A program made the position numbers and the translations under genes. Positions 7,847 to 15,066 of a stretch of DNA of 50,905 nt are shown here, one piece after another. Positions within the stretch are counted from its first letter, which is position 1; each line of letters opens with the position of its first letter. Origin of the DNA: UBA1858 sp045106935 (GTDB lineage: Bacteria > Pseudomonadota > Gammaproteobacteria > UBA4575); contig JBGCFN010000012.1 of NCBI GenBank assembly GCA_045106935.1, positions 1-50,905 on the forward strand, written 5' to 3'. The notes beneath the pieces were generated by a model, which ran no database searches, was not told the origin of the DNA, and saw only the letters and a program-made list of their open reading frames with translations.

Positions 7847-9109
7847 ATGTCCTTACTAACTATAGGTGTTAACCATACTTCTGCGCCCCTAGAGGTGCGT
7901 GAGCGTGTGGCTATTCCCGACTCAAAACTGCCTGACGCACTCAACACCCTGATGGGAACGCCTACTATAGAAGAAGCAGCGATTGTTTCTACCTGTAATC
8001 GGACTGAATTATATTGTTCTGTTGATTCATACGAGTCAGGAAGGATTGCTACCGTCAAATGGTTAAGTGATTTCCATGATTTAGATATCGACCATAACCA
8101 AGCGTATTTGTATAACCACAACGATCAAGAGACTGCCAAACATATGTTTCGTGTCGCAAGTGGGTTAGATTCTATGGTGCTTGGAGAACCGCAGATTTTA
8201 GGACAACTCAAACAAGCTTATCAGCATGCCGTGGGTGCGGGCACACTTGGTAAACAATTGAATCAGTTATTTCAGCATTCATTTAATGTTGCCAAAAAAG
8301 TTAGAACACACACATCTATTGGCACTAACCCTGTGTCCGTGGCTTCCACCGCAGTCTCACTAGCGAAACAAATCTTTGGTGATTTATCTAAACGCAATGC
8401 ATTATTTATTGGTGCCGGCGAAACAGTTGAACTCGCCGCACAACATTTGAGTGCTGTGGGCGCTAATCGAATCACGATTGCTAACCGAAATATTACTCGC
8501 GCACAGAAACTGGCCAATAAGTTTAATGGATATGGCGTGAGCTTGTCTTACATTGGCGAGGTATTACCAGAAAGCGATATTGTTATTACTGCCACTTCAA
8601 GTACCTTACCGATACTTGGCAAAGGCTTACTAGAAAGAAGTTTAAAACGACGTAAACATAAACCTATTCTAGTTATCGATCTTGCCATTCCACGTGATGT
8701 TGAGCCAGAAGCCGCCCAACTACAAGACATATACCTTTATAGCGTTGATGACTTAAAGCAAGTGATACAAGAAAACATGCAATCAAGAATTAACGCGGCG
8801 GAAGAAGCTGAAATAATTATTGATGACGAAGTCACCAAGTTTTACCAGTGGATGCGCGGACAAGATGTCACGGATGTGATTCGCACTTATCGCAGCCAAG
8901 CAGAAGAACACAAGAATGACACAATTGAAAAAGCAGCACGGATGTTAAAACAAGGCAAAACTTCTGAAGAAGCCATGCAATTTCTTGCCAACACATTAGT
9001 CAATAAATTGTTGCACAGCCCCACCGAAGCATTAAAATCTGCAGGCGCAGAAAATCATCAAGAATTACTTGAGGCCGCCAAAAAAATTCTTGGCTTACCT
9101 CGCGACTAG
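7847..9109 (+). CDS. hemA: Glutamyl-tRNA reductase
   Basis: HemA reduces Glu-tRNA to glutamate-1-semialdehyde, the first step of C5-pathway tetrapyrrole synthesis. The 420-residue protein has the N-terminal catalytic domain with STCNRTELY and nucleophile Cys50, GVNHTSAPLEVRE at 7-19, and ASGLDSMVLGEPQILGQ near residue 104. The NADPH domain follows with the nucleotide loop IGAGETVEL (about 187-195), and then the C-terminal helical dimerisation domain. It heads the hemA-prfA-prmC operon. The mRNA may be leaderless. Confidence 0.97.
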   Translation: MSLLTIGVNHTSAPLEVRERVAIPDSKLPDALNTLMGTPTIEEAAIVSTCNRTELYCSVDSYESGRIATVKWLSDFHDLDIDHNQAYLYNHNDQETAKHMFRVASGLDSMVLGEPQILGQLKQAYQHAVGAGTLGKQLNQLFQHSFNVAKKVRTHTSIGTNPVSVASTAVSLAKQIFGDLSKRNALFIGAGETVELAAQHLSAVGANRITIANRNITRAQKLANKFNGYGVSLSYIGEVLPESDIVITATSSTLPILGKGLLERSLKRRKHKPILVIDLAIPRDVEPEAAQLQDIYLYSVDDLKQVIQENMQSRINAAEEAEIIIDDEVTKFYQWMRGQDVTDVIRTYRSQAEEHKNDTIEKAARMLKQGKTSEEAMQFLANTLVNKLLHSPTEALKSAGAENHQELLEAAKKILGLPRD

Positions 9110-9152
9110 AGTCGCGAGCTTCCTCACAACTACATTTTTAATACTAGCCACT

Positions 9153-10235
9153 ATGAAAGATTCAATTGTTTCTAAGCTTGAATCGTTACAAGAACGTCAT
9201 CAAGAAATCGCCGGCCTACTCGCCGACCCTGACGTCATCTCCGATCAAAACCAATTTCGAAAATTATCGATGGAATATGCGCAACTGGAGCCTGTTGTCT
9301 CGGCATTCAGTAACTATTCTCAAACCGTTGAGGATTTATCAAGCGCAAAAGAAATGCTTTCCGACGATGACATCAGTGTTAGAGAGATGGCTCAACAAGA
9401 AATTAGCGAATTACAAGCTCAGCAAGAAGCACTTGAACTGGATCTTCAAAAATTGTTATTACCCAAAGATCCGCTTGATAACAGCAATGTATTTATTGAA
9501 ATTCGCGCAGGTACCGGCGGTGATGAAGCGGCTATCTTTGCGGGGGATTTATTTCGCATGTACTCACGCTATGCAGAACAAAAGCGTTGGACGGTTGAGG
9601 TAGTCAACACCAATGAAGGTGACCATGGTGGTTACAAAGAAGTGGTGGCTCGCATTGTTGGACAAGGTGCTTACTCCTTACTTAAATTTGAATCTGGTGC
9701 ACACCGAGTGCAACGGGTACCAGAAACGGAGTCTCAAGGACGCGTACATACCTCGGCAGCCACAGTGGCAATTTTAGCCGAAGCCGATGAAATCGAAGAC
9801 GTTGAAGTTAATCCTTCCGATTTGCGTGTCGACACCTTTCGCGCCTCGGGCGCCGGTGGACAGCACGTAAACAAAACAGACTCTGCCATTCGCTTAACCC
9901 ACTTACCTACCGGCGTAGTGGTTGAATGCCAAGATGAACGTTCACAACATAAGAATAAAGCACGCGCGATGTCATTATTAAAAGCACGCTTACTTGATGC
10001 TGAACAGTCCAAGCAGTTCGCAGAACAAGCGGCGACAAGAAAAAGCCTAGTTGGCAGTGGCGATCGCTCTGAACGCATACGCACGTATAACTTCCCACAA
10101 GGACGCGTGACTGACCACCGAATTAATCTCACGTTATATAAACTTGATGAGTTAATGCAAGGCAGCCTAAGTGAAATCATTGATCCCTTAATCAATGAAC
10201 ATCAAGCCGAACAACTTGCTTCCTTGAATGACTAA
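9153..10235 (+). CDS. prfA: Peptide chain release factor 1
   Basis: RF1 ends translation at UAA and UAG. With the start at the ATG at 9153 the protein is 360 residues, the normal length; an upstream in-frame extension lies inside hemA and is rejected. The stop-codon recognition tripeptide PxT appears as PET at residues 190-192. The GGQ loop is at 235-237 (SGAGGQHVNKTDSAIR), followed by ECQDERSQHKNKA. The Gln of GGQ is the target of PrmC, encoded next. It lies 43 bases after hemA. Confidence 0.97.
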   Translation: MKDSIVSKLESLQERHQEIAGLLADPDVISDQNQFRKLSMEYAQLEPVVSAFSNYSQTVEDLSSAKEMLSDDDISVREMAQQEISELQAQQEALELDLQKLLLPKDPLDNSNVFIEIRAGTGGDEAAIFAGDLFRMYSRYAEQKRWTVEVVNTNEGDHGGYKEVVARIVGQGAYSLLKFESGAHRVQRVPETESQGRVHTSAATVAILAEADEIEDVEVNPSDLRVDTFRASGAGGQHVNKTDSAIRLTHLPTGVVVECQDERSQHKNKARAMSLLKARLLDAEQSKQFAEQAATRKSLVGSGDRSERIRTYNFPQGRVTDHRINLTLYKLDELMQGSLSEIIDPLINEHQAEQLASLND

Positions 10236-10252
10236 TCATTCGTAAAACTCTC

Positions 10253-11095
10253 GTGACTACTATTAAACAAGCGATTCAACATGGGCGAGAAACATTAAAT
10301 CACCAAGCTGATAATCCTCAACAAGAAGCATCTCTTCTTCTTGCTTACACAATTGATCAGCCAAAAGAATATTTGATTGCTCACTCGGAAGACGCGTTAA
10401 GCGATGCGGCTTTTGAATGGTACCAAAACTATTTATCTCGTCGCCTTGAAGGCGAACCTATTGCCTATATACAACAAGAAAAAGAATTTTGGTCATTGCC
10501 TTTAAAAGTAACTCCTGGCGTACTCATTCCTCGCCCAGATACTGAGACTTTAGTTGAAGCAGCACTTAAAATAATTTCTAAAAATAATTGCAGCAACATT
10601 TTAGACTTAGGCACTGGTAGCGGTTGCATTGCATTAGCGTTAGCCAAAGAACAACCAAATGCGCATATTGTTGCTTGCGATAATTCTGAGCTTTGTATTG
10701 ACACAGCCAAATTCAATGCTGCATCACTGAATATCAATAACATTACTGTTATCGCTAGTCATTGGTTTAACTCAGTGGAATTTAACCAGTTCGATTTAAT
10801 AATCAGCAACCCGCCTTACATCGCATATGATGACGACAACATTGATTTCAGCGTTGAAAAATATGAGCCTGAATCCGCACTGTTTTCAGACAACCATGGC
10901 TTAAGTGATTTATTCCATATAATTAAGCATGCCCCTGATTATTTATCTTCCAATGGAACACTCATTACTGAGCATGGCTTTGAGCAAGCTAACGAGGTGC
11001 GTTTACAGTTTGAAAAATATCTCTACAATAACATTCAGACATCACAAGACTTGCAGCAACATGAACGTGTTACACAGGGAACAGTATCGAAGTAA
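10253..11095 (+). CDS. prmC: Release factor glutamine N5-methyltransferase
   Basis: PrmC methylates the Gln of the GGQ motif in RF1 and RF2. The 280-residue protein starts with GTG, 17 bases after prfA. It has an N-terminal helical domain, the SAM-binding loop ILDLGTGSGCIALALA (about residues 117-132), and the catalytic NPPY (LIISNPPYIA, near 187). The stop codon is followed directly by the ATG of the next gene, so translational coupling is likely. Confidence 0.96.
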   Translation: MTTIKQAIQHGRETLNHQADNPQQEASLLLAYTIDQPKEYLIAHSEDALSDAAFEWYQNYLSRRLEGEPIAYIQQEKEFWSLPLKVTPGVLIPRPDTETLVEAALKIISKNNCSNILDLGTGSGCIALALAKEQPNAHIVACDNSELCIDTAKFNAASLNINNITVIASHWFNSVEFNQFDLIISNPPYIAYDDDNIDFSVEKYEPESALFSDNHGLSDLFHIIKHAPDYLSSNGTLITEHGFEQANEVRLQFEKYLYNNIQTSQDLQQHERVTQGTVSK

Positions 11096-11416
11096 ATGGA
11101 CATTCAAACAGACGAAGATGGATTCTTACTTGACCCAGAAGATTGGGATGAAAACTTTGCGTTATTAACTGCTAAACATTCTGAATTAGAATTGAACGAA
11201 GATCATTGGCGCGTTATCCATATGATTCGTCAGCTATATTCAGACTCAGGTGTGGTTCCTGAACTGCGTACCATTCTAAAAGGCTTACGCGAAGAAATTG
11301 GCAAAAGTCAGGCGACTCGCAAATACATCTACGCCTTATTCCCTTATGGTTACGGCCAACAAGGCTGTAAAATTGCGGGCATGCGTAAGCCCCTTAAACT
11401 CTGGTTAGACTTATAA
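11096..11416 (+). CDS. DsrC/TusE-family sulfur-relay protein, cysteine pattern atypical
   Basis: The 106-residue protein has the family body (WRVIHMIRQLYSDSGVVPELRTILKGL, written here in part: WRVIHMIR...PELRTILK) and the C-terminal arm YGYGQQGCKIAGMRKP. DsrC proteins carry two cysteines on this arm, ten residues apart, and TusE keeps only the penultimate one. Here only the inner cysteine, Cys91, is present; the outer position is Leu and the tail ends LWLDL. So it matches neither pattern exactly. Family membership is clear. Whether it moves sulfur (as in tRNA 2-thiolation) or regulates is unknown. It directly follows prmC with no gap. Confidence 0.88.
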   Translation: MDIQTDEDGFLLDPEDWDENFALLTAKHSELELNEDHWRVIHMIRQLYSDSGVVPELRTILKGLREEIGKSQATRKYIYALFPYGYGQQGCKIAGMRKPLKLWLDL

Positions 11417-11435
11417 TCCACCCCTCTTAGTGCAC

Positions 11436-11449
11436 ATCTGCATGCAGAT
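11436..11449. repeat. Perfect 14-bp palindrome
   Basis: ATCTGCATGCAGAT is fully self-complementary and lies 20 bases after the DsrC/TusE-like gene. There is no loop and no T tract, so it is more plausible as a protein-binding site than as a terminator. No known regulator was matched. Confidence 0.3.
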
Positions 11450-11629
11450 ACTACGGACAAGTAACTCAGCCTAACTTACGTTAATCAAGCACAGATTAAC
11501 GGTCATCAATCACCGATAAACGGCTGCATCAAATCACCCTTATTCTAGTCAGATACATAAGTCCGCAGATAATCAAATAATTACAGCGGTTCGTCTTAGT
11601 GGGCTACGACCTTAAACAGCAACTCAATT

Positions 11630-11649
11630 ATTGTGAGCACTATCACAAT
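11630..11649 (+). promoter_or_regulatory. CRP/Vfr-type binding site upstream of the tlpA-apbE operon
   Basis: The site is ATTGTGA-N6-TCACAAT, containing a perfect TGTGA-N6-TCACA core, the consensus of the CRP family. Its centre is 63 bases before the ATG of the TlpA-like gene. A possible -10 (AATAAT, about 11658-11663) lies close downstream, which would place the site near -30. Whether it activates or represses cannot be told. Besides this site and the palindrome at 11436-11449, the 286-bp gap shows nothing recognisable. Confidence 0.6.
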
Positions 11650-11702
11650 TAAAGCTCAATAATCATTAGGCCAGTCAATCTATCCAGAGAGGGTTTTTCA
11701 TA

Positions 11703-12200
11703 ATGCTTAAACTTATTCAAGTATCTGTTCTTTCGTTTATATGCACATTTGCTACACAATTTGCATACTCTGCAAGTGTCGGTGACGACGCACCTTCTTT
11801 CCGCGCACGTTCATTAGATGGCTCAGAAACAATCAGTAAGGCTGATCTTGCAGGCAAAGTTGTCTTTGTTGATTTTTGGGCATCATGGTGCCCCCCTTGC
11901 CTTAAGTCATTACCCGAATTTGAAAACCTACAAACATCATTCTCAGGAAGAGATGATGTTGTCGTGATTGCGATCAACCTTGATGAAAATCCTCAAGATG
12001 CGACTGACTTCATCAACAAAATCAATGTTACTTATAAAATTCTCGCCGATCAATCAGGGCAAATACCAGAATCTTTCGGCGTTAATGCCATGCCAACTTC
12101 ATACGTTATCGACAAGTCAGGCGTAATTCGTTATGTGCATAGTGGTTACCAGTCAGGTGACGTTAGTAAAATCAAAACTGAAATTGAAAAATTACTATGA
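11703..12200 (+). CDS. TlpA-family periplasmic thioredoxin-like disulfide reductase
   Basis: The 165-residue protein has a Sec signal peptide (about residues 1-24, cut near AYSAS) and one thioredoxin fold. The active site is WASWCPPC (Cys63 and Cys66), and the cis-Pro loop is AMPTSYVID near 139. TlpA-like proteins reduce disulfides in the periplasm, for example for cytochrome or copper-centre maturation. It opens a four-gene operon: its stop overlaps the next start (ATGA). The likely substrate is the cysteine-rich tail of the next gene's product, which is an inference from position. Confidence 0.9.
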   Translation: MLKLIQVSVLSFICTFATQFAYSASVGDDAPSFRARSLDGSETISKADLAGKVVFVDFWASWCPPCLKSLPEFENLQTSFSGRDDVVVIAINLDENPQDATDFINKINVTYKILADQSGQIPESFGVNAMPTSYVIDKSGVIRYVHSGYQSGDVSKIKTEIEKLL

Positions 12201-12415
12201 GCACAAAACTAACGATTGTTTTTCTTATACTCGCAGCCTTTGTCTCATCTGGCTGTACCGCTGTCAAACCTTGGGAACGTGGCACATTATCTAAAAAAGA
12301 AATGGCTTGGTCACCGGATCCACTCGCGGCAACACTAGGTGAACATATCTACTTTGCTAAAGAAGCAGCTGCAGGTGGTTATGGTTCTGCAGGTGGCGGT
12401 TGCGGTTGCAACTAA
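12197..12415 (+). CDS. Small DUF4266-type lipoprotein ending in GGGCGCN
   Basis: The product is 72 residues. It has a signal segment with lipobox VSSGC (Cys20) and a short conserved middle (KPWERGTLSKKEMAW, then DPLAATLGEHIYFAKE). The glycine-rich tail AGGGCGCN ends in a C-x-C pair. This is the DUF4266 pattern, of unknown function. The lipid anchor would tie it to the periplasmic side of a membrane. The terminal C-x-C could bind a metal or cofactor, or be handled by the TlpA-like thioredoxin encoded just before. It is translationally coupled to that gene by a 4-base overlap. Confidence 0.88.
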   Translation: MSTKLTIVFLILAAFVSSGCTAVKPWERGTLSKKEMAWSPDPLAATLGEHIYFAKEAAAGGYGSAGGGCGCN

Positions 12416-12442
12416 CCCATAAAATTCAACATTCAAACACTA

Positions 12443-13657
12443 ATGTCTGATAATAAAAAACAAGCGTTAAGCCCAACTGTTGCGGCATTATATTCAGCTG
12501 CATTCGCATTACCTGCTTACAATAAAGTTGTAGAAGCCGCTGGCGCTCCCGATAGCGCACCCAGCATTAGCGCACGCGTATCTAAATACGAAGAAGATCG
12601 CCTCAGCAGCAGCAATTTCTCAGGGTTAGGCGACCAAGAACGCTATGACATCGAGATTGGCCAAGTCAGTGTTATTTATCCGCTCAACGATACGATGCAG
12701 CTAACAGTAAATAGCGCATACGAAAAAATGAGTGGCGCATCTGCATGGTTCGTTCAACCAGATGCAGAAGGCAATCCTGTTCAAGTTATGAGTGGCGCGA
12801 CGATTGATGACGAACGTTTTGACGCCAGTGCATCATTAGATATTTATAAGGGTAAATACACCATCAGCCCAAGCGTTGGTTTTTCCACTGAAAAAGATTA
12901 CACAGCTATCTTTGGTGGCGTCTCCGTAGCACGTGAATTAGACAACAAGTCAACCACCTTACGCGGCGGTATTTCCGCTTCGTTTGACGAAGTAAAACCC
13001 ACCTCGGATCCTGCAGTTGATCCAGGACGCATAGACAAAGACGACAAAGAAAATATCAGTGCCTTTGTTGGCGTTGGTCAAGTGATTAATAAAAACACAG
13101 TTATTCAATCAACCTTTACGGTTGGTCATCTGTCAGGCTACTTATCTGACCCTTATAAACTCGTATTTAACTCAGCCGTTCCAGGATTGCGAGACAATCG
13201 TCCTGATGATCGCACGCAATATATATGGTCAGCTCAACTAAGACGATGGTCAGAAACTTTAAGTGCGGCATTACATGCAAATTATCGTTTCTATTATGAT
13301 GACTGGAATATTCGTTCACATACGTTAGACGTTGGATTTTTAAAGCATACTGAAAGCGGCTGGAGCTTTGAATACTCCATGCGTTACTACAGTCAAACAC
13401 AGGCTGATTTTTACGAGCCATTTTATCAAGCTGCTCGATCAGATGGTTATTATTCAAGTGATTATCGCTTGTCACCGTATGGCGCTTTATCATTTCGTGT
13501 AAAACTTGCAGAAACAATTAATAATTGGACAATCGGCGTATCTGCCGAAAGATACATTAGTGATAAATCCTATTCGCTACAAAGTGTCGATGTTGAAAAC
13601 CCAGGTTTAGTTGATTTTACTTTATTCACATTTGGAGTGGACTACTCATTTAAATAA
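12443..13657 (+). CDS. DUF3570-family predicted outer-membrane beta-barrel protein
   Basis: The 404-residue protein starts with an Ala-rich hydrophobic segment (about 10-34) that may be an atypical signal peptide. The rest is mostly alternating strand patterns ending LFTFGVDYSFK, with a terminal region typical of outer-membrane barrels. Near the N-terminus are two nearly identical motifs 20 residues apart: MSGAS (96-100) and MSGAT (116-120), flanking a WFVQPDAEGNPVQ turn. S/T-G-A-S/T is the core of the ApbE flavinylation motif, and an ApbE-like gene follows two bases later. Flavinylation is an inference, because the usual Asp three residues upstream is Glu in the first copy and Gln in the second. 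Confidence 0.85.
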   Translation: MSDNKKQALSPTVAALYSAAFALPAYNKVVEAAGAPDSAPSISARVSKYEEDRLSSSNFSGLGDQERYDIEIGQVSVIYPLNDTMQLTVNSAYEKMSGASAWFVQPDAEGNPVQVMSGATIDDERFDASASLDIYKGKYTISPSVGFSTEKDYTAIFGGVSVARELDNKSTTLRGGISASFDEVKPTSDPAVDPGRIDKDDKENISAFVGVGQVINKNTVIQSTFTVGHLSGYLSDPYKLVFNSAVPGLRDNRPDDRTQYIWSAQLRRWSETLSAALHANYRFYYDDWNIRSHTLDVGFLKHTESGWSFEYSMRYYSQTQADFYEPFYQAARSDGYYSSDYRLSPYGALSFRVKLAETINNWTIGVSAERYISDKSYSLQSVDVENPGLVDFTLFTFGVDYSFK

Positions 13658-13659
13658 TC

Positions 13660-14562
13660 ATGGAAATTTATAATTTTCCATTTCGCGCGATGGGCAGTCC
13701 GTGCGAATTTCAACTCTACACTTCAGACAAAGACACGGCTGAGCACGCATGCAAAAAAGCACATGCTGAAGTTTCTCGGCTAGAAAAAAAATATTCACGC
13801 TATCGCACAGACAGTGTCACCAGCACAATTAATAAATCTTCCGGTAATTTATCAGGGACGAAAGTCGATAGTGAGACGGCTTTGTTACTAGATTATGCAC
13901 AGGCAGTTTACAAACAAAGTGAAGGCTTATTTGATATCACCTCTGGTGTATTAAGACGTGCATGGAACTTCAAATCCAACCAGTTACCTAGCCAATCCCA
14001 AATCGATGAAGTGTTAGAGCTGGTCGGATGGGAATATGTCGAATGGCAACGTCCTCATATTGTACTAAAGAAAAAAGGCATGGAAATCGATTTTGGTGGC
14101 TACGTTAAAGAATATGCCGTAGATGCGGCAGCAAATACCTTGCGTAGTTATGGCATTAATGCAGGTTTAGTTGATTTAGGTGGCGATCTGAAAATTCTTG
14201 GCCCTCACCCAGACAACAAACCTTGGCAAATAGGCATAAGACATCCAAGAGATCCTGCCAATGCCATTGCAACAACGACATTAGGACAAGGCGCCATTGC
14301 CAGTAGTGGTGATTATGAGCGTTTCATGACGGTAGAAGGAAAACGTTACGCACATATTATCAATCCGAAAACTGGCTGGCCTATTGAAGGGTTTAGCGCG
14401 GTGAGTGTCATCGCTAGCGAGTGCTTGATAGCTGGAAGCTGTTCAACTGTTGCCATGTTAAAAGGTGAGCAAGGGGGCAAATCCTGGTTAGATTCACTAA
14501 AACTCCCTTACATTAGCGTGAATAAAGACATGCATGTAGACGGGACAACCAACCTCAATTAG
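13660..14562 (+). CDS. apbE: ApbE-like FAD:protein FMN transferase
   Basis: ApbE proteins attach FMN to a Ser/Thr of target proteins using FAD and Mg2+. The 300-residue protein has the family motifs FRAMGSPCE, GLFDITSG, IDFGGYVKEYAVD, LVDLGGD and AIASSGDYERF followed by YAHIINPKTG. Two oddities stand out. It has no signal peptide or lipobox, although most ApbE proteins act in the periplasm. In the C-terminal metal motif, usually A-D-x-x-A/S-T, the Asp is replaced by Gly (LIAGSCSTVAM). The gene starts two bases after the DUF3570 gene. Its TAG overlaps the end of convergent nsrR. Confidence 0.88.
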   Translation: MEIYNFPFRAMGSPCEFQLYTSDKDTAEHACKKAHAEVSRLEKKYSRYRTDSVTSTINKSSGNLSGTKVDSETALLLDYAQAVYKQSEGLFDITSGVLRRAWNFKSNQLPSQSQIDEVLELVGWEYVEWQRPHIVLKKKGMEIDFGGYVKEYAVDAAANTLRSYGINAGLVDLGGDLKILGPHPDNKPWQIGIRHPRDPANAIATTTLGQGAIASSGDYERFMTVEGKRYAHIINPKTGWPIEGFSAVSVIASECLIAGSCSTVAMLKGEQGGKSWLDSLKLPYISVNKDMHVDGTTNLN

Positions 14563-14981
14563 TTCAAGTTCAGTAATACTTTAATCTTCGGGGTAGAAAT
14601 ATCTGCCAAGGTATAGTCGTCAAGTACCGCCATAAATTGATCGAGTGCTTGAGAAAATATATTCGCAAGTTGACAGCTCGGTGTTAACACACATTCATTC
14701 CCTGAAGAAAAACATTCCACCAAATCAAAACTTTGCTCGGTCGCTCGTATTACCTCGCCCAAATTAATTAACGTCGGCTCATAAGCCAATTCAATACCAC
14801 CACCTTTCCCTCGAATGGAATGAATGAAACCGAGTGTGGCTAACTGGTTCACCACTTTGACTAAGTGATTTTTTGGAATTGAGTAGCTTTGCGCGATTTC
14901 ATCTATCGTACAGCGCCGCCCTGCACTGGCCATATAAATTAATGTCCTCAACGCAAAATCGCTGTATTTCGTTAACCGCAT
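14559..14981 (-). CDS. nsrR: NsrR, Rrf2-family nitric-oxide-sensing repressor
   Basis: The 140-residue protein has the Rrf2 winged helix (MRLTKYSDFALRTLIYMA, then IPKNHLVKVVNQLATLGF and IRGKGGGIELA). It has three cluster ligands, Cys90, Cys97 and Cys103, close to the Cys91/96/102 pattern of E. coli NsrR. The tail DNYTLAD-like segment (DDYTLADI) also matches NsrR rather than IscR. NsrR carries an Fe-S cluster and releases its operators when NO reacts with it. It is divergent from a truncated hemoglobin gene, with two NsrR-type operators between them, so autoregulation is likely. Confidence 0.93.
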   Translation of the reverse strand: MRLTKYSDFALRTLIYMASAGRRCTIDEIAQSYSIPKNHLVKVVNQLATLGFIHSIRGKGGGIELAYEPTLINLGEVIRATEQSFDLVECFSSGNECVLTPSCQLANIFSQALDQFMAVLDDYTLADISTPKIKVLLNLN

Positions 14982-14994
14982 GGTGATTCATCTC

Positions 14995-15023
14995 TTGACA
15001 ATAAGATATATATTATATACATT
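14995..15023 (+). promoter_or_regulatory. Promoter of the truncated hemoglobin gene
   Basis: A perfect TTGACA (14995-15000) is followed after 17 bases by TACATT (15018-15023). The first NsrR-type operator covers the spacer and the -10, so bound NsrR would block RNA polymerase. A clear ribosome-binding site (AAGGAGA, 15054-15060) lies before the ATG at 15067. Confidence 0.6.
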
Positions 15024-15025
15024 TT
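15003..15025. promoter_or_regulatory. NsrR-type operator 1
   Basis: This 23-bp element starts AAGATATAT and ends ATACATTTT. Compared by eye with the 11-1-11 NsrR consensus (halves AAGATGYATTT and its complement), 19 of 23 positions agree. It overlaps the -10 of the hemoglobin promoter and lies 22 bases from the nsrR start. The region is very AT-rich, so chance similarity lowers the weight of the match. Confidence 0.6.
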
Positions 15026-15029
15026 ATAT

Positions 15030-15052
15030 AACATACATTATATATACATCTT
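15030..15052. promoter_or_regulatory. NsrR-type operator 2
   Basis: This 23-bp element starts AACATACATT and ends ATACATCTT, agreeing with the NsrR consensus at 19 of 23 positions; its right half is nearly perfect. Its centre is 27 bp from that of operator 1. It lies just downstream of the predicted transcription start, a repressing position, and just ahead of the ribosome-binding site. Confidence 0.65.
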
Positions 15053-15066
15053 TAAGGAGAATAATC

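Noticed and set aside
9069..9152. Extension of prfA into the end of hemA
   Set aside because: RF1 proteins start at MKDSIVSKLE-like sequences; the extension is the hemA 3' end read in another frame.
9734..10195. 153-codon open frame antisense to prfA
   Set aside because: Shadow of the strongly conserved prfA coding sequence; no ribosome-binding site or recognisable domain.
11436..11449. 14-bp palindrome as the terminator of the prmC/DsrC-like transcript
   Set aside because: It has no loop and no following T run; kept only as a palindrome of unknown role.
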